Origin: NAT127 sp041655035
GTDB lineage: Bacteria; Pseudomonadota; Gammaproteobacteria; Pseudomonadales; Porticoccaceae
DNA length: 18,558 nt
Assembly: GCA_041655035.1 (NCBI GenBank)
Contig: JBAZCN010000054.1
Coordinates: 1 to 18,558 of the forward strand
Direction: 5' to 3'
Shown piece by piece: positions 18,516-18,558 of this stretch (positions are counted from its first letter, which is position 1; every line of letters begins with the position of its first letter). The position numbers and the translations under genes were made by a program. The notes beneath the pieces are model-generated. The model worked only from the letters and a program-made list of their open reading frames with translations, did no database searches and was not told the origin of the DNA.

Positions 18516-18558
18516 ATGGATACTTTTATACCCGCACTCCCTGCCCCCAAGCGTCGCC
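18516..18558 (+). CDS. Start of an unidentified ORF cut by the window edge
   Basis: An ATG at 18516 opens a frame reading MDTFIPALPAPKRR that is still open at the last base. Only 14 codons are visible, so the identity cannot be established. A short lead followed by a basic KRR stretch is reminiscent of the first residues of transposase accessory proteins (helix-turn-helix OrfA/TnpA types). Together with the inverted repeat directly upstream, an insertion element is possible. A weak GGA lies eight bases before the ATG. Confidence 0.25.
   Translation, partial: MDTFIPALPAPKRR

Noticed and set aside
18248..18550. A 100-codon minus-strand frame upstream of the SDR gene
   Set aside because: It has no recognisable family and no good ribosome-binding site, and it spans the palindromes. 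A decayed gene remnant cannot be excluded but is not supported.

Overview
The window looks like chromosomal DNA of a GC-rich gammaproteobacterium. The run proA-nadD-rsfS-rlmH-mrdA follows the Pseudomonas-type arrangement, and the ProA, RlmH, FumC, Tex and MCE-transporter proteins all read as gammaproteobacterial. The P450, DUF1214, SDR and stand-alone molybdopterin enzymes suggest an environmental, possibly marine, organism. That last point and any finer placement are inference.

Layout. (1) 1-3269, minus strand: a tightly packed housekeeping operon, proA > nadD > rsfS > rlmH > mrdA. Neighbouring stops and starts touch or nearly touch. A perfect TATAAT lies upstream of proA, and mrdA (PBP2) runs off the left edge. 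(2) 3384-6800, minus strand: fumC (class II fumarase), then an orphan cytochrome P450, then a LON substrate-binding-domain protein, all reading toward proA. A good sigma70-like promoter precedes fumC. (3) 7051-9390, plus strand: tex, divergent from fumC. (4) 9474-11606, minus strand: a stand-alone molybdopterin/[4Fe-4S] oxidoreductase convergent with tex, with a perfect hairpin between the two. (5) 11607-12006: a 400-bp divergent intergenic region with weak promoter-like boxes and a terminator-like hairpin. (6) 12007-15518, plus strand: a four-gene lipid-transport operon consisting of a STAS-MlaE fusion permease, an MlaF-type ATPase, an MlaD/MCE protein and a PqiC-like lipoprotein. (7) 15539-18224, minus strand: a probable operon SDR > NTF2-like > DUF1214. 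(8) 18225-18558: an AT-richer stretch with two inverted repeats and the first codons of an unidentified ORF cut by the right edge, possibly the edge of an insertion element.

How it works together. The left block combines proline and NAD biosynthesis with ribosome silencing and 23S rRNA modification and with cell-elongation murein synthesis. The Mla/MCE block probably moves phospholipid or other hydrophobic molecules between inner and outer membrane. It resembles a hybrid of the Mla and Pqi systems, with the MlaB-type STAS subunit fused to the permease and no MlaC gene here. The P450, molybdoenzyme and SDR/NTF2/DUF1214 genes look like accessory catabolic functions with unknown substrates. No rRNA, tRNA or CRISPR array was recognised. 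I see no clear defence system. The most unusual points are the molybdoenzyme with Asp at the presumed Mo-ligand position, the fusion permease operon, and the SDR-NTF2-DUF1214 operon beside a possible mobile-element edge.
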